64,000 bases of DNA. Source: Agarivorans gilvus (GTDB lineage: Bacteria; Pseudomonadota; Gammaproteobacteria; Enterobacterales; Celerinatantimonadaceae). Position 1 is the stretch's first letter; every line of letters begins with the position of its first letter. The stretch spans positions 1,126,001 to 1,190,000 of the forward strand of contig NZ_CP013021.1 of assembly GCF_001420915.1 (NCBI RefSeq). Reading direction: 5' to 3'. Positions 20,262-29,765 of the stretch are shown in pieces. A model generated the notes under the pieces. That model was not told the origin of the DNA, did no database searches, and was given only the letters and a program-made list of their open reading frames with translations. The position numbers and the translations under genes were made by a program.

Positions 20262-21563
20262 ATGAAGCAATTGACTAGCCACGCAGGCACCGCTAGATAT
20301 GCCGAAGAACAACCCCAACGTCGCAATGACCATCGTAATGGTTGGCAACGAGACCGAGCTAGGATCCTTCATTCTGCAGCGTTTCGCCGCCTGCAAAACA
20401 AAACTCAAGTATTAAGCATTGGTAATAACGACTTTTATCGTACTCGCCTCACCCATTCCTTAGAGGTGGCTCAAATAGGCACTGGCATTGTTGGCCATAT
20501 TCAAGCTAACAATCATCAGCAAGCAGCCTATCTGCCCGAACTGCCTCTAATCGAAAGCTTATGCCTAGCCCATGATATTGGCCATCCACCCTTTGGCCAC
20601 GGAGGAGAAGTAGCCCTAAACTACATGATGCGCGACGATGGCGGCTTTGAGGGTAATGCACAAACCTTTCGGATCCTCACCAAACTCGAGCCCTATACCC
20701 GTGACAATGGCATGAACCTGAGTCGTCGTACTTTACTTGGGGTAATGAAATATCCCTGCTTGCTTGATCAGCTACAACGCCAACCCATGCCGCCAGTAGC
20801 AAAAAGCTTTCGCCAGTTGAAAGTGGCAGACTGGACTCCAGCCAAAGGCATTTATAATGATGACCAAGTCTTATACGACTGGGTCTTACAGAGCTTGAGC
20901 GAACAAGATCGTGAACTATTCATCAGTCATCGTGATATGGGACAGTCCAAACACCGTAAATCCAATTTTAAGTCCTTAGACTGCTCGATTATGGAGCTGG
21001 CCGACGACATCGCCTACGGGGTGCACGACTTAGAAGACGCGATTGTAATGGGAATTGTCAATCGTCAAGATTGGCAAGAGCAAGTAGCTTCTGCCATAGC
21101 CGATATTAAAGAATGCTGGTTGGCTGATGAAATTGGTGAACTGTCTGTAAAATTATTCAGCCGTCATCATTACGATCAAAAGGATGCCATAGGCAGCTTG
21201 GTGAATGCCTTTATCACCGCGATTAGTCTCGAAGCTCAAGGCCTATTTAGTGACCCACAATTAGACTTGCAAGCCCGCATGGCTCCCCCCATGGCAAAAG
21301 CCTTAGAGATCCTCAAGCACTTTGTGCTGCACTATGTGATTCAAACGCCAGAGATTGAAATGGTGCGTTTTAAGGGACAACAAGTTGTCATGGAGCTATT
21401 TCAAGCCTTTGCCAGTGACCCTGAGCGGCTATTACCATTAAATACCCGAAGCCGTTGGTTACAAGCTGGCGAGCAAGCCGATAACCAAGCGCGCGTGATA
21501 GCCGACTACATTGCAGGCATGACCGATGACTACGCCAACCGTTTGTTTCAAACTCTATTCTAA
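20262..21563 (+). CDS. dGTPase-like HD triphosphohydrolase
   Basis: This 433-residue HD-superfamily enzyme probably cleaves deoxynucleoside triphosphates to the nucleoside and triphosphate. The metal site is visible: histidine in RLTHSLEVAQIG, HD in CLAHDIGHPPFGHGGEVAL and a later aspartate in LADDIAYGVHDLEDAI. It is shorter than E. coli Dgt (505 residues) and matches the shorter 'dGTPase-like' class common in Vibrio. GGAG lies before the ATG. It is read in the same direction as alaA but behind a terminator. Confidence 0.88.
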   Translation: MKQLTSHAGTARYAEEQPQRRNDHRNGWQRDRARILHSAAFRRLQNKTQVLSIGNNDFYRTRLTHSLEVAQIGTGIVGHIQANNHQQAAYLPELPLIESLCLAHDIGHPPFGHGGEVALNYMMRDDGGFEGNAQTFRILTKLEPYTRDNGMNLSRRTLLGVMKYPCLLDQLQRQPMPPVAKSFRQLKVADWTPAKGIYNDDQVLYDWVLQSLSEQDRELFISHRDMGQSKHRKSNFKSLDCSIMELADDIAYGVHDLEDAIVMGIVNRQDWQEQVASAIADIKECWLADEIGELSVKLFSRHHYDQKDAIGSLVNAFITAISLEAQGLFSDPQLDLQARMAPPMAKALEILKHFVLHYVIQTPEIEMVRFKGQQVVMELFQAFASDPERLLPLNTRSRWLQAGEQADNQARVIADYIAGMTDDYANRLFQTLF

Positions 21564-21780
21564 TATCTATTAGCCAATAGCAAGAATGCCTAGGTAACTG
21601 GGCTAAATGCAGCAGAAGATCTAGTATTTTGCAAAGAAATTTCGTTTTTTTTGCTCATTTTTATAAGCACGCTACAACTATCAACATCACTAAAAACTGC
21701 CGCCAATTAGCTTGATTTTTATCAAGCCTTTTTTGACTAAAAACACTAAATTTAAAGGAGCAAACATAGGAGGCACCGTT

Positions 21781-22230
21781 ATGATTAAAGTAGCAGACAT
21801 CATGACTACCAATCCCCATACCGCTTCAGCTAGTACCACCTTGGAACAGGCACTGATATTGTGTAAAGAACATAAAATTCGCCACCTCCCGATTGTCGAT
21901 CAAGAACAGCACCTAATCGGTTTGGTCAGCGACCGTACCTTATTAGCCGCACAAGAGTCTATTCTTAGTGAATTAAATCAGCGACAGCGACGCGCCCATG
22001 AGCAGCAAGTCTTACTGCAAGATATTATGCTGACTAAGCTACACACCGTAGATGCCGAAGCAGGCGTTGGCCAAGCCGCCAAACACATAGAACAATATCG
22101 TATCGGCTGCTTACCCGTAGTAAAAAACAGAAAGCTGATTGGTATTATTACCGATACCGACTTCGTAGGTGTAGCCATTTCCCTATTAGATATTCTGGCT
22201 GAACAGGAGCCTTTTGGTTCTGATCTGTAA
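21781..22230 (+). CDS. CBS-domain pair protein
   Basis: The 149-residue cytoplasmic protein is made of two CBS motifs (about 1-60 and 75-135), a fold that binds adenine nucleotides. It has VADIMTTNPHTASASTTLEQA and, in the second repeat, LQDIMLTKLHTVDAEAGVGQA. I chose the ATG at 21781 because AGGAGG lies 7 bases upstream; an in-frame ATG at 21712 would add a Lys-rich tail without a binding site. Its partner is unknown. About 100 bases downstream begins a structured RNA-like region. Confidence 0.85.
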   Translation: MIKVADIMTTNPHTASASTTLEQALILCKEHKIRHLPIVDQEQHLIGLVSDRTLLAAQESILSELNQRQRRAHEQQVLLQDIMLTKLHTVDAEAGVGQAAKHIEQYRIGCLPVVKNRKLIGIITDTDFVGVAISLLDILAEQEPFGSDL

Positions 22231-22329
22231 GTAATTTTACAACAACAGCTTAAATAACTAGCAATAAAAGCCAATTTAAGGTGAAAAATAACGCAGCCAA
22301 AGTAAAAAAATTACAAAAAGGGATTGTTT

Positions 22330-22345
22330 TGTGAGCGGTGTCACG
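22330..22345 (+). promoter_or_regulatory. CRP-type site before RNA candidate
   Basis: TGTGA-GCGGTG-TCACG differs from the CRP consensus TGTGA-N6-TCACA by one base. It lies about 27-40 bases before the probable start of the structured RNA candidate. That is a plausible position for activation, although no strong -10 is seen. Confidence 0.55.
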
Positions 22346-22371
22346 TTAATATTAAGCCATAAATTGTTAGG

Positions 22372-22513
22372 CGCTTTCATCCTAGGTGCCGTATTCAGCC
22401 GATACTGAATTTGTCGATTTATGGGGCTACTAATCGCCCCTGCTATTCTTAGCAATAGCACGTATTAGTCATTCCTTATGTTTTTTTATCCAGCCTAGCG
22501 CTGGATTTTTTTT
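22372..22513 (+). ncRNA. Candidate small RNA with four hairpins and a terminator
   Basis: This roughly 140-base stretch has no credible reading frame but carries consecutive perfect stems. ATTCAG (22393-22398) pairs with CTGAAT (22405-22410). GGGGC (22423-22427) pairs with GCCCC (22436-22440). TGCTATT (22441-22447) pairs with AATAGCA (22454-22460). ATCCAGC (22488-22494) pairs with GCTGGAT (22500-22506), followed by a T run. A CRP-type dyad lies upstream. It could instead be the long 3' tail of the CBS gene. The start near 22372 is a guess from site spacing. It is not Spot 42 as I remember that sequence. Confidence 0.4.
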
Positions 22514-22747
22514 ATCCTAAATCTGTTAAGCGCCGCTTTGGCAAAGCCTAAGTAAATCCGGTTTAACTCTGCTAACATCACGGCTAATAGGGATTTATTT
22601 TAGTTTTGGCTTGTTACCACTGAGCAGCGCTTGGTATTTCATTAAGCGCTTCCCCAGATGTATTTTCAACTTGGTATTAACGATGCGCAGTGGCATAACG
22701 TTAACCAATGGCCAAGCCCGCTCTATAGCGATAAGGACAATAACACT

Positions 22748-23584
22748 ATGATAATTCGCGCAACGATCATATTCATTGCGTTGCTCAGCTCAGCAGCTCA
22801 AGCAAATGAGCAGGGCGAGAATATTAGCTTAACCATGACTGAATCAGGCCTGCTATGGGATAAGCAAATTCAGCTTCAAGCAACACTGTATAAACCCGAT
22901 GGTAAGGGCCCATTTCCCCTAGTTATTTTCAACCACGGCTCTACCGGCCCTGGACAGATCCCCGCAAGCCTAACGATAAACCCATGGCAATTTGGGCGTT
23001 ATTTAAAGCAACAGAATATTGCCTTACTGGTTCCGATGCGACGCGGCAGAGGAGGCTCACAAGGAAGCTATAAAGAATCATACAATTGCAGTGTCAACAG
23101 TGTTGAAGCGGGTATCAATTACGCTTCACAAAGCTTAGATGCAACCATGCATTATGTGCAGCAACAAACTTGGATAGACCAAGACCAGATTGTCATTGCT
23201 GGTCACTCTCGCGGGGGCTTGTTATCGGTGTTATACGCAGCCAAACACCCGCAATGGTTTAAAGGCGTGCTTAACTTTTCCGGCGGCTGGATGGCAGAAC
23301 AATGCCAAATCACCTCGCCTACCGCTAGTAATCTAGGCTTATTCACTAAGGCAGCGCACAACAATCCGCTACCCCATCTATTTTTGTATGCCCACAATGA
23401 CCCTTATTACTCGGATGCGACAATAACCAGCTACGTGCAAAGCTTCAAACAGGCTGGCGGCCAAGTGGATTTTCAATTTTATTCTTTAGGCTCATCGGCC
23501 GATGGCCACGCGCTATTTCATGAATATGGAGAGTTCTGGATTAATGATGTTAAGCGCTACCTACAGCAACTGGGTTTAATCTAA
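22748..23584 (+). CDS. Exported alpha/beta hydrolase (dienelactone hydrolase-like)
   Basis: The 278-residue protein has a signal peptide (MIIRATIIFIALLSSAAQANEQ, cleavage after AQA). Its alpha/beta hydrolase domain has the nucleophile elbow AGHSRGG, an FNHGSTGPG oxyanion region and a probable acid and histidine in YAHNDPYYSD and SADGHALFHEYG. The substrate is unknown; relatives are periplasmic esterases or peptidase-like hydrolases. I took the ATG at 22748, with AAGGA upstream and the signal peptide in frame; a longer frame from 22658 would bury it. It stands alone on the plus strand before acpH. Confidence 0.8.
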   Translation: MIIRATIIFIALLSSAAQANEQGENISLTMTESGLLWDKQIQLQATLYKPDGKGPFPLVIFNHGSTGPGQIPASLTINPWQFGRYLKQQNIALLVPMRRGRGGSQGSYKESYNCSVNSVEAGINYASQSLDATMHYVQQQTWIDQDQIVIAGHSRGGLLSVLYAAKHPQWFKGVLNFSGGWMAEQCQITSPTASNLGLFTKAAHNNPLPHLFLYAHNDPYYSDATITSYVQSFKQAGGQVDFQFYSLGSSADGHALFHEYGEFWINDVKRYLQQLGLI

Positions 23585-23626
23585 TTGCACAGCACTAATT
23601 TTCGCAGCATAGGGTATGCTTAGTTA

Positions 23627-24214
23627 ATGAACTATTTAGCCCACTTTCATATTGCCCAAGTTACAGGCACTTCCATCTCTGGAGCTCTGTTAGGAGACTT
23701 CGTCAAAGGCCATGCTTGGCAAAGCTTGAGTACTGACTGGCAAGTGGGGATCTTATTACACAGAAAAGTCGACAGTTTTACCGACCAACAGCTTGCTAAA
23801 ATGAACGCCTCTGCCTATTTCAGTGCGCCATTACGCCGCTACTCAGGGATAGCTCTAGATGTTTATTTTGATTATTTGCTTAGCCGACACTGGGTGAAAT
23901 TCAGCCAACAAGATAAGAGCGCATTTATCGAACATTGTTACCTACAATTACAGCAAGCGCCACTTAAAGGACGCCCCGCCTATACCATCGAACACATGTG
24001 TCAGCATGATTGGCTGAGCCAGTACGGAGAGTACAAACAGCTAAGCCATACCTTAAAGGCCATTAGTCGGCGGCTGCGTAGACCAGTAAAGCTGGAACTC
24101 ATGTTCAATGATATAGAGCAACATGGCGCGGCACTTGAAGCCTGTTTTCTAGAGCTTTATCCGCAGCTGCTTCGCTACGCTGAGCAGCAAGTTGAGCACT
24201 TAATTAAGACTTAA
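23627..24214 (+). CDS. acpH: Acyl carrier protein phosphodiesterase
   Basis: AcpH removes the phosphopantetheine arm from holo-ACP. The 195-residue protein has the family start MNYLAHFHIA, the GALLGDFVKG motif and the HRKVDSFTD motif with metal-type histidine and aspartates, and matches the E. coli AcpH length (193). Ribosome binding is weak (only GGTATG upstream). It converges on aceA, and the hairpin between them has its T-run on the aceA side. Confidence 0.92.
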   Translation: MNYLAHFHIAQVTGTSISGALLGDFVKGHAWQSLSTDWQVGILLHRKVDSFTDQQLAKMNASAYFSAPLRRYSGIALDVYFDYLLSRHWVKFSQQDKSAFIEHCYLQLQQAPLKGRPAYTIEHMCQHDWLSQYGEYKQLSHTLKAISRRLRRPVKLELMFNDIEQHGAALEACFLELYPQLLRYAEQQVEHLIKT

Positions 24215-24225
24215 GTTTTTACCAT

Positions 24226-24250
24226 AAAAACAGCAGCCCGCAGGCTGCTT
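24226..24250 (-). terminator. Terminator of aceA
   Basis: AGCAGCC (24232-24238) pairs with GGCTGCT (24243-24249). Read on the minus strand, TTTTT follows (plus-strand A run 24226-24230). It is 48 bases past the aceA stop. Confidence 0.7.
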
Positions 24251-24297
24251 AAAGGTATCGATTTAGCTTATTATTATTGTACTAAGGGCGGAAAGGC

Positions 24298-25614
24298 CTA
24301 GCTAAATTGCTCTTCTTCGGTTGAACCGGTTAGCGCCGTTACCGAAGACTGACCGCCTTGGATAACATTGGTCACTTGGTCAAAATAGCCTGTTCCCACT
24401 TCTTGTTGGTGAGCCACAAAGGTATAACCTCGGTCGGCTGCGGCAAACTCCTTCTCCTGAACCATATTCACGTAATGCTTCATACCTTCGCCTTGAGCGT
24501 AGTTATGCGCCAAGTCAAACATGTTGTACCACATGTTGTGAATACCCGCTAAGGTGATGAACTGGTACTTATAACCCATGTCGCTAAGCTCTTGCTGAAA
24601 TTTAGCTATTGTTTCGTCGTCTAGGTTCTTACGCCAGTTAAACGAAGGCGAACAGTTATAAGCCAGTAATTGATCAGGGTATTTAGCATGAATGGCTTCA
24701 GCAAACTTACGCGCTTCTTCCAAACATGGGGTTGCCGTTTCGCACCAAATCAAATCAGCATATTCGGCATAAGCCAAACCACGACTGATCGCCTGATCAA
24801 TACCTGCACGAACTCTGTAGAAGCCTTCCGATGAACGTTCACCTTCGATAAATTCCGCATCGTAAGGGTCAACATCTGAAGTTAATAAGTCCGCAGCATT
24901 CGCATCGGTACGAGCAATCACCAAAGTAGGCACTCCCGCAACGTCAGCAGCGAAACGCGCTGCAACCAATTTTTGAACGGCTTCTTGAGTTGGCACTAAT
25001 ACCTTGCCACCCATGTGGCCACATTTCTTAACCGATGCTAACTGATCTTCAAAGTGCACCCCAGCAGCGCCGGCTTTGATCATATTTTTCATCAATTCAA
25101 AAGCATTAAGCACGCCACCAAAGCCCGCTTCAGCATCGGCTACGATAGGTAGAAAGTAATCAAGCCCGCCGTTGGCTGGAGACAAGCCATTTGCCCATTG
25201 AATTTGGTCAGCGCGCTGGAAAGAGTTGTTGATCCGCTCAACCACTTTTGGCACTGAATCTACTGGATATAAAGATTGGTCAGGATACATGCTAGATGCT
25301 GAGTTATTATCCGCCGCCACCTGCCAACCTGACAAGTAAATGGCCTCGATGCCAGCTTTAGCTTGTTGTACAGCTTGACCGCCAGTCAGCGCACCTAAGC
25401 AATTCACGTAACCTTTTTTAGCCTGGCCATTAACCAGTCCCCAAAGCTTTTCGGCACCACGACGAGCGATGGTATTTTCTGGAATGAATGAGCCTCGTAA
25501 CTTGACTACATCTTCTGCAGAGTAAGGGCGCTTAACCCCTTTCCAACGAGGATTCTCTGCCCAATCTTTCTCTAATTCTTGAATTTGTTGTTCTCTAGTT
25601 AATGTCATGCTCAA
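24298..25614 (-). CDS. aceA: Isocitrate lyase
   Basis: AceA splits isocitrate into glyoxylate and succinate in the glyoxylate shunt. The 438-residue protein carries the catalytic signature [14 protein letters not shown], the [10 protein letters not shown] stretch and [16 protein letters not shown], and matches the E. coli length (434). Malate synthase (aceB) is not adjacent, unlike in enterobacteria. A 900-base upstream region with several inverted repeats separates it from phoU. Confidence 0.97.
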   Translation of the reverse strand: MSMTLTREQQIQELEKDWAENPRWKGVKRPYSAEDVVKLRGSFIPENTIARRGAEKLWGLVNGQAKKGYVNCLGALTGGQAVQQAKAGIEAIYLSGWQVAADNNSASSMYPDQSLYPVDSVPKVVERINNSFQRADQIQWANGLSPANGGLDYFLPIVADAEAGFGGVLNAFELMKNMIKAGAAGVHFEDQLASVKKCGHMGGKVLVPTQEAVQKLVAARFAADVAGVPTLVIARTDANAADLLTSDVDPYDAEFIEGERSSEGFYRVRAGIDQAISRGLAYAEYADLIWCETATPCLEEARKFAEAIHAKYPDQLLAYNCSPSFNWRKNLDDETIAKFQQELSDMGYKYQFITLAGIHNMWYNMFDLAHNYAQGEGMKHYVNMVQEKEFAAADRGYTFVAHQQEVGTGYFDQVTNVIQGGQSSVTALTGSTEEEQFS

Positions 25615-26019
25615 TCCCTCTTATACCCTATTCCTTGATACACCCTAGTTGTATCGCGTATTCACGTAGTTATTTATCCAGCTCTTTGGCTGCTTACCAA
25701 GCACAATGCTTGGAAAATATGGCTCAGCACCTTTGCTTACTTATTATTGTCAAAGTCTACTGAGCAAACGTAGGGGCGCCATATCAGCATTATTATTGTT
25801 ATTGGCTGTGGCTACTGCCCCGTTCTAGCTACGCAGAGCCAGCTGAAATATGACTGACTCTACCGGTCGACAATTAATGGCTGTTTAGTCTGGTTTTATC
25901 ACTGAACCCTTGGTTACAAAACACACACAATTTATGTAATTATTTTGTATCTGTAACAAGACTTTCAAAAACAAACACCAACAGCGTTAAATATTTTTCA
26001 TACTGTTAAAGCAACATAC

Positions 26020-26037
26020 TTTTAAACAAATGTTTTA
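26020..26037. promoter_or_regulatory. AAAC-N4-GTTT dyad 1 upstream of aceA
   Basis: AAAC at 26024-26027 and GTTT at 26032-26035 are flanked by T-rich and A-rich arms. The half-sites match those of PsrA-type TetR regulators of fatty acid metabolism (GAAAC-N4-GTTTC in Pseudomonas). The assignment is inference. Confidence 0.3.
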
Positions 26038-26317
26038 AAAACCCTTCAACAGCCTGTTTTTTATAACACCACCAAAACTAAAAGCAAAGCTTTTTTTAAA
26101 GTAATAACTCTAAACTCGCTACATTTGCGCAACATTGGCTTTACGACATAAGTCTAAAAAAGAATAATAATTACGTAATAAAACTACACAATACCGCACA
26201 GGTAAACTAAGCGAGTATTTATATTTACCTTTACGTAAACGTAAATAGAATAACAGGGACATAAAAAGGAACAGGCCTGTGTTTTTTATGCCTTAATTAA
26301 TAAGGCTTTAAAGACAT

Positions 26318-26336
26318 TTTCAAACAATCGTTTAAA
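26318..26336. promoter_or_regulatory. AAAC-N4-GTTT dyad 2 upstream of aceA
   Basis: AAAC at 26322-26325 and GTTT at 26330-26333 form a second copy of the same dyad, with TTTC before and AAA after. Two copies with identical half-sites and spacing in one intergenic region suggest a shared regulator. Confidence 0.3.
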
Positions 26337-26458
26337 TTAAAAAAGTAGATACTGAAAGGGCAAAAAATAGCAAGCTGGCGCAGCAGTGGTTATTAAACAA
26401 AACTCATTAAGCTCACTGCTCAGACCAGAAAAATTAGAAAAAATTTAATTTTATAAGC

Positions 26459-26492
26459 TAAAAATACAAAGGCTGGCGAAGCGCCAGCCTTT
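26459..26492 (-). terminator. Terminator of phoU operon
   Basis: AAAGGCTGGCG (26468-26478) pairs perfectly with CGCCAGCCTTT (26482-26492). On the minus strand GTATTTTTAG follows. It lies 23 bases past the phoU stop. Confidence 0.85.
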
Positions 26493-26514
26493 GTAACAGC
26501 GTGAGATTAACTCA

Positions 26515-27219
26515 CTACAGCAATTTTTCTACCTCATCCCCCGCCAAATGACGAATGTCTTTGCCTCTTACAAAGTAAATAATGTATTCGGCTATATTTT
26601 GGCAACGGTCACCCACTCGCTCAATGGCTCGAGCTGCGGTTAAAGCATCTAGAACCTGTGGAATAGAACGAGGGTCTTCCATCATATACGTCATTAATTC
26701 ACGTATTAAACGTTCGTATTCCTTATCAACTTTACGGTCTTCTTGGTGTACTTTCCAAGCGATATCTACGTCCATACGGGCAAAGGCATCTAATACATCA
26801 TGCAACATTTTGGCTGTATGACGGCCAAGGTGCTCAAGGCTCACTAAAGATGCCTTAATTGGCTTATCCATATTTCGTTCAACCATTCGCGCGATGCTCT
26901 CTGCGGCGTCACCGATTCGCTCTAGGTCGGCAATGGTTTTAATCACCGCCATAACAATACGTAAGTCACTGGCGGCTGGCTGACGTTTAGCAATGATACG
27001 CGTACACTCTTCGTCGATATCAACCTCAAAGGAATTAACTTTGCCGTCGGTTTTAATCACTTTGTTAACCAACTCGGCATCGGGTCGGTTCAACAGGCTT
27101 AAAGCATCGATAAGCTGCTGCTCTACCAAGCCACCCATCGCCATAATTTGATTACGAACATGATCTAGTTCAGCGTTAAACTGACCAGATATGTGCTTAT
27201 TTACGTTTAAATTATCCAT
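26515..27219 (-). CDS. phoU: Phosphate transport/signalling regulator PhoU
   Basis: PhoU links the Pst transporter to PhoR and keeps the Pho response off when phosphate is plentiful. The 234-residue all-helical protein has the two PhoU repeats with metal-type acidic motifs ([21 protein letters not shown] and [23 protein letters not shown]). GAGGAAAAG precedes the ATG. It is the last gene of pstC-pstA-pstB-phoU, 24 bases after pstB, and ends at a strong terminator. Confidence 0.96.
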   Translation of the reverse strand: MDNLNVNKHISGQFNAELDHVRNQIMAMGGLVEQQLIDALSLLNRPDAELVNKVIKTDGKVNSFEVDIDEECTRIIAKRQPAASDLRIVMAVIKTIADLERIGDAAESIARMVERNMDKPIKASLVSLEHLGRHTAKMLHDVLDAFARMDVDIAWKVHQEDRKVDKEYERLIRELMTYMMEDPRSIPQVLDALTAARAIERVGDRCQNIAEYIIYFVRGKDIRHLAGDEVEKLL

Positions 27220-27243
27220 ATCTTTTCCTCAGCTACGCACTTA

Positions 27244-28062
27244 TTAACCGTAGCGACCAGTAATATAATCTTCTGTTTGTTTTTTAGCCGGAGTGGTGAA
27301 CAGCGTATTGGTATCTGCGTATTCCACCATATCCCCCATGTACATAAAGGCTGTTTGGTCTGACACTCGTGCAGCCTGTTGCATGTTATGGGTAACAATG
27401 ACCACCGTATAACGGCTTTTCAAGTCGTTAATCAACTCTTCAATGGTGAGCGTAGAAATGGGGTCAAGTGCCGATGTTGGTTCATCTAATAATAGCACTT
27501 CAGGCTCAATCGCAATGGCTCGGGCAATCACCAAACGTTGCTGCTGACCACCAGATAGGCCAAAGGCGTTTTCCTGCAAGCGGTCTTTCACTTCATCCCA
27601 CAAGGCCGCACCGCGTAATGAACGCTCTACCGCTTCATCTAATACTCGGCGATCTTTTACCCCTTGTAAACGTAAGCCATAAACTACGTTTTCGTAGATC
27701 GACTTAGGAAAGGGATTAGGACGTTGAAATACCATGCCCACATTGCGACGCAAGGCGGCAACATCGACACTCTTGTCGTAAATGTTTTGTCCGTGCAGCA
27801 AAATTTCGCCACTGATTTTACAAATATCCACTAAGTCATTCATGCGGTTAATACAACGCAATAAGGTCGACTTACCGCAACCTGAAGGGCCAATAAATGC
27901 GGTCACTTGGCCTTTTGGGATCTTCATTGAAACATCAAACAAGGCTTGCTTGCTGCCATAATAAAGATCCAAGTTTTTTACTTCTAATGCGGTTTGTTCT
28001 GCACTTAAGTTCGCCAAATCCAATTTCGTATCGCGACTCATTTCAGTATTCAAAGAAATCAT
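27244..28062 (-). CDS. pstB: Phosphate ABC transporter ATP-binding protein
   Basis: PstB powers high-affinity phosphate import. The 272-residue ATPase has Walker [10 protein letters not shown], the signature [14 protein letters not shown], Walker [14 protein letters not shown] and the H-loop [13 protein letters not shown]. The first ATG (MISLNTEMS) has TAGGAA upstream; MSRDTKL a few codons in is an alternative start. It lies 27 bases after pstA and 24 before phoU. Confidence 0.96.
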   Translation of the reverse strand: MISLNTEMSRDTKLDLANLSAEQTALEVKNLDLYYGSKQALFDVSMKIPKGQVTAFIGPSGCGKSTLLRCINRMNDLVDICKISGEILLHGQNIYDKSVDVAALRRNVGMVFQRPNPFPKSIYENVVYGLRLQGVKDRRVLDEAVERSLRGAALWDEVKDRLQENAFGLSGGQQQRLVIARAIAIEPEVLLLDEPTSALDPISTLTIEELINDLKSRYTVVIVTHNMQQAARVSDQTAFMYMGDMVEYADTNTLFTTPAKKQTEDYITGRYG

Positions 28063-28089
28063 GTTTTTTCCTACAAATTTGCCGTTAGC

Positions 28090-29745
28090 TTATTGGTCTA
28101 ACGTTTTAAACTTTTCACGTAAACGGTTACGGATTTGAATGGCCGCTAAGTTCAAGCCAATGATTACCGTTACCAATAAAAATGCCGTGGCGTAAACCAA
28201 GGGGCGTGCCGCTTCTACGTTGGGGCTTTGAAAGCCAACATCATAAATATGGAAACCTAAGTGCATAAACTTACGTTCTAAGTGAACGAAAGGAAAGTTA
28301 CCATCTAAAGGCAAGGTGGGAGCCAACTTTACTACCCCAACTAACATCAAGGGAGCGACTTCACCGGCAGCACGAGCCACAGCTAAGATTAAACCCGTCA
28401 TAATCGCAGGGCTTGCCATTGGAATAACGATACGCCATAAGGTTTCAGCCTTGGTCGCCCCTAAGGCCAGTGAGCCTTGGCGCACGGCGCTGGGGATCCG
28501 TGACAAACCTTCTTCGGTGGAAACAATCACCACCGGTAAGGTTAAAATCGCTAAAGTTAAGGCTGCCCAAATCACCCCTGGAGAGCCAAAGGTGGGTGTA
28601 GGTAAAGACTCTTGGTAGAACAAAGAGTCAATGCTGCCACCCAGCATATAAACAAAGAAGCCTAAGCCGAATACCCCATATACAATTGACGGAACCCCGG
28701 CCAAGTTAATTACCGCAATACGGATCAGCCGAGTAAAGCTGTTGTTACCGGCATACTCATGCAGATAAATGGCGGCAACTACGCCTAGCGGAGTCACAAT
28801 CACGGCCATCAGCATCACCATGAACACAGTACCAAAAATGGCCGGAAATACGCCCCCTTCGGTATTCGCTTCACGCGGCTCTGAAATCACAAACTTACTG
28901 GCTTGATGCACCCAATGGCCAAATTTTTGCAGTACGTTCATGTCGTTGGGAAAAAACACATCCAGCACATTATCCATGGGGATAGTGACTAACTCACCAC
29001 GCATATCACGAATAATCAGTTGATCACGGCGCGCCTCATCGCGATAACCAAATAATTGCTTCTCTAATACTAAGTATTGCTGATGCAGCTGTTCGGTTTC
29101 AGCTTCAATTTCAGCCAAACGTTGCTCAGTCAATTCATTATTGAGCTCATACTTACGCTGCTTTAAGCGCAGGCGTTCAATGCTGTAGTTGATGCCACCA
29201 ATATCATGACGCTGCAAAGAGTCTGCCTTGTCGATAATATCGTTAGAGCGATCTAACAACTCGAACAACAATTCATGCTGCGCGTCTTGAGAAGCGTCGA
29301 TGGTTTCTCCATCACGAACAATGCCTTCTACATAACCATAAAAGTTACCGTTGGTGCGACGTTCTACTACCGCTATGCCCTTAGGTTGTTGCTTCGATAA
29401 AATTTCATTTTCGGTCAACCAACGGAAGTCTAAACTCACGTATTCACGGTTACCCGTTTTAATTAAGAAGCGCTCAACAAAATCATCATTTAGGCCCTCG
29501 ATATTAGCGCCTGAGGCTTTCAAACGCTCAATCGGCACCAGCTCGGTTTCATACAACTCACCAATAACGGTTTGCTGTTCACCAAACTGATTCACTTCCA
29601 TTTCTAGCACTGGGCTTGGCCAAAAATACACCAGTCCGCGTGCTGCAATTAATAGTAATAAGCCAATAACGGCCACCAAACTAATGCTAACTGCACCGGC
29701 GGTCATCCATATCCACGGGTTACCTGATTTAAACCACTTTTTCAT
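28090..29745 (-). CDS. pstA: Phosphate ABC transporter permease PstA (long form)
   Basis: PstA is one half of the membrane channel of the phosphate transporter. At 551 residues it is nearly twice the E. coli length. The extra N-terminal part is one membrane helix (about 12-35) and a long periplasmic region with a coiled-coil-like Glu/Arg/Leu stretch (about 190-240). The C-terminal permease domain has the EAA loop region AVRQGSLALGATKAETLWRIVIPMA. Long forms of this type occur in Vibrio and Shewanella. It starts 20 bases after pstC. Confidence 0.92.
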   Translation of the reverse strand: MKKWFKSGNPWIWMTAGAVSISLVAVIGLLLLIAARGLVYFWPSPVLEMEVNQFGEQQTVIGELYETELVPIERLKASGANIEGLNDDFVERFLIKTGNREYVSLDFRWLTENEILSKQQPKGIAVVERRTNGNFYGYVEGIVRDGETIDASQDAQHELLFELLDRSNDIIDKADSLQRHDIGGINYSIERLRLKQRKYELNNELTEQRLAEIEAETEQLHQQYLVLEKQLFGYRDEARRDQLIIRDMRGELVTIPMDNVLDVFFPNDMNVLQKFGHWVHQASKFVISEPREANTEGGVFPAIFGTVFMVMLMAVIVTPLGVVAAIYLHEYAGNNSFTRLIRIAVINLAGVPSIVYGVFGLGFFVYMLGGSIDSLFYQESLPTPTFGSPGVIWAALTLAILTLPVVIVSTEEGLSRIPSAVRQGSLALGATKAETLWRIVIPMASPAIMTGLILAVARAAGEVAPLMLVGVVKLAPTLPLDGNFPFVHLERKFMHLGFHIYDVGFQSPNVEAARPLVYATAFLLVTVIIGLNLAAIQIRNRLREKFKTLDQ

Positions 29746-29765
29746 CGCTTAATTCCCATATCCCT

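Larger units (their letters stand above)
25615..26458. other. Long AT-rich region upstream of aceA with inverted repeats
   Basis: No gene is supported here. I see CCAAGCA-CAA-TGCTTGG (25698-25714), TTTACG-N4-CGTAAA (near 26230-26246) and an extended imperfect palindrome at 26260-26290, whose outer arms are CATAAAAA and TTTTTATG with ACAGGCCTGT inside. Two AAAC-N4-GTTT dyads are listed separately. The stretch probably holds the aceA promoter and its control sites, but I cannot place a -10 with confidence. Confidence 0.5.

Noticed and set aside
22276..22461. 61-codon minus-strand frame in the RNA candidate
   Set aside because: It overlaps the perfect hairpins, lacks a binding site and has no familiar sequence; the structured-RNA reading fits better.
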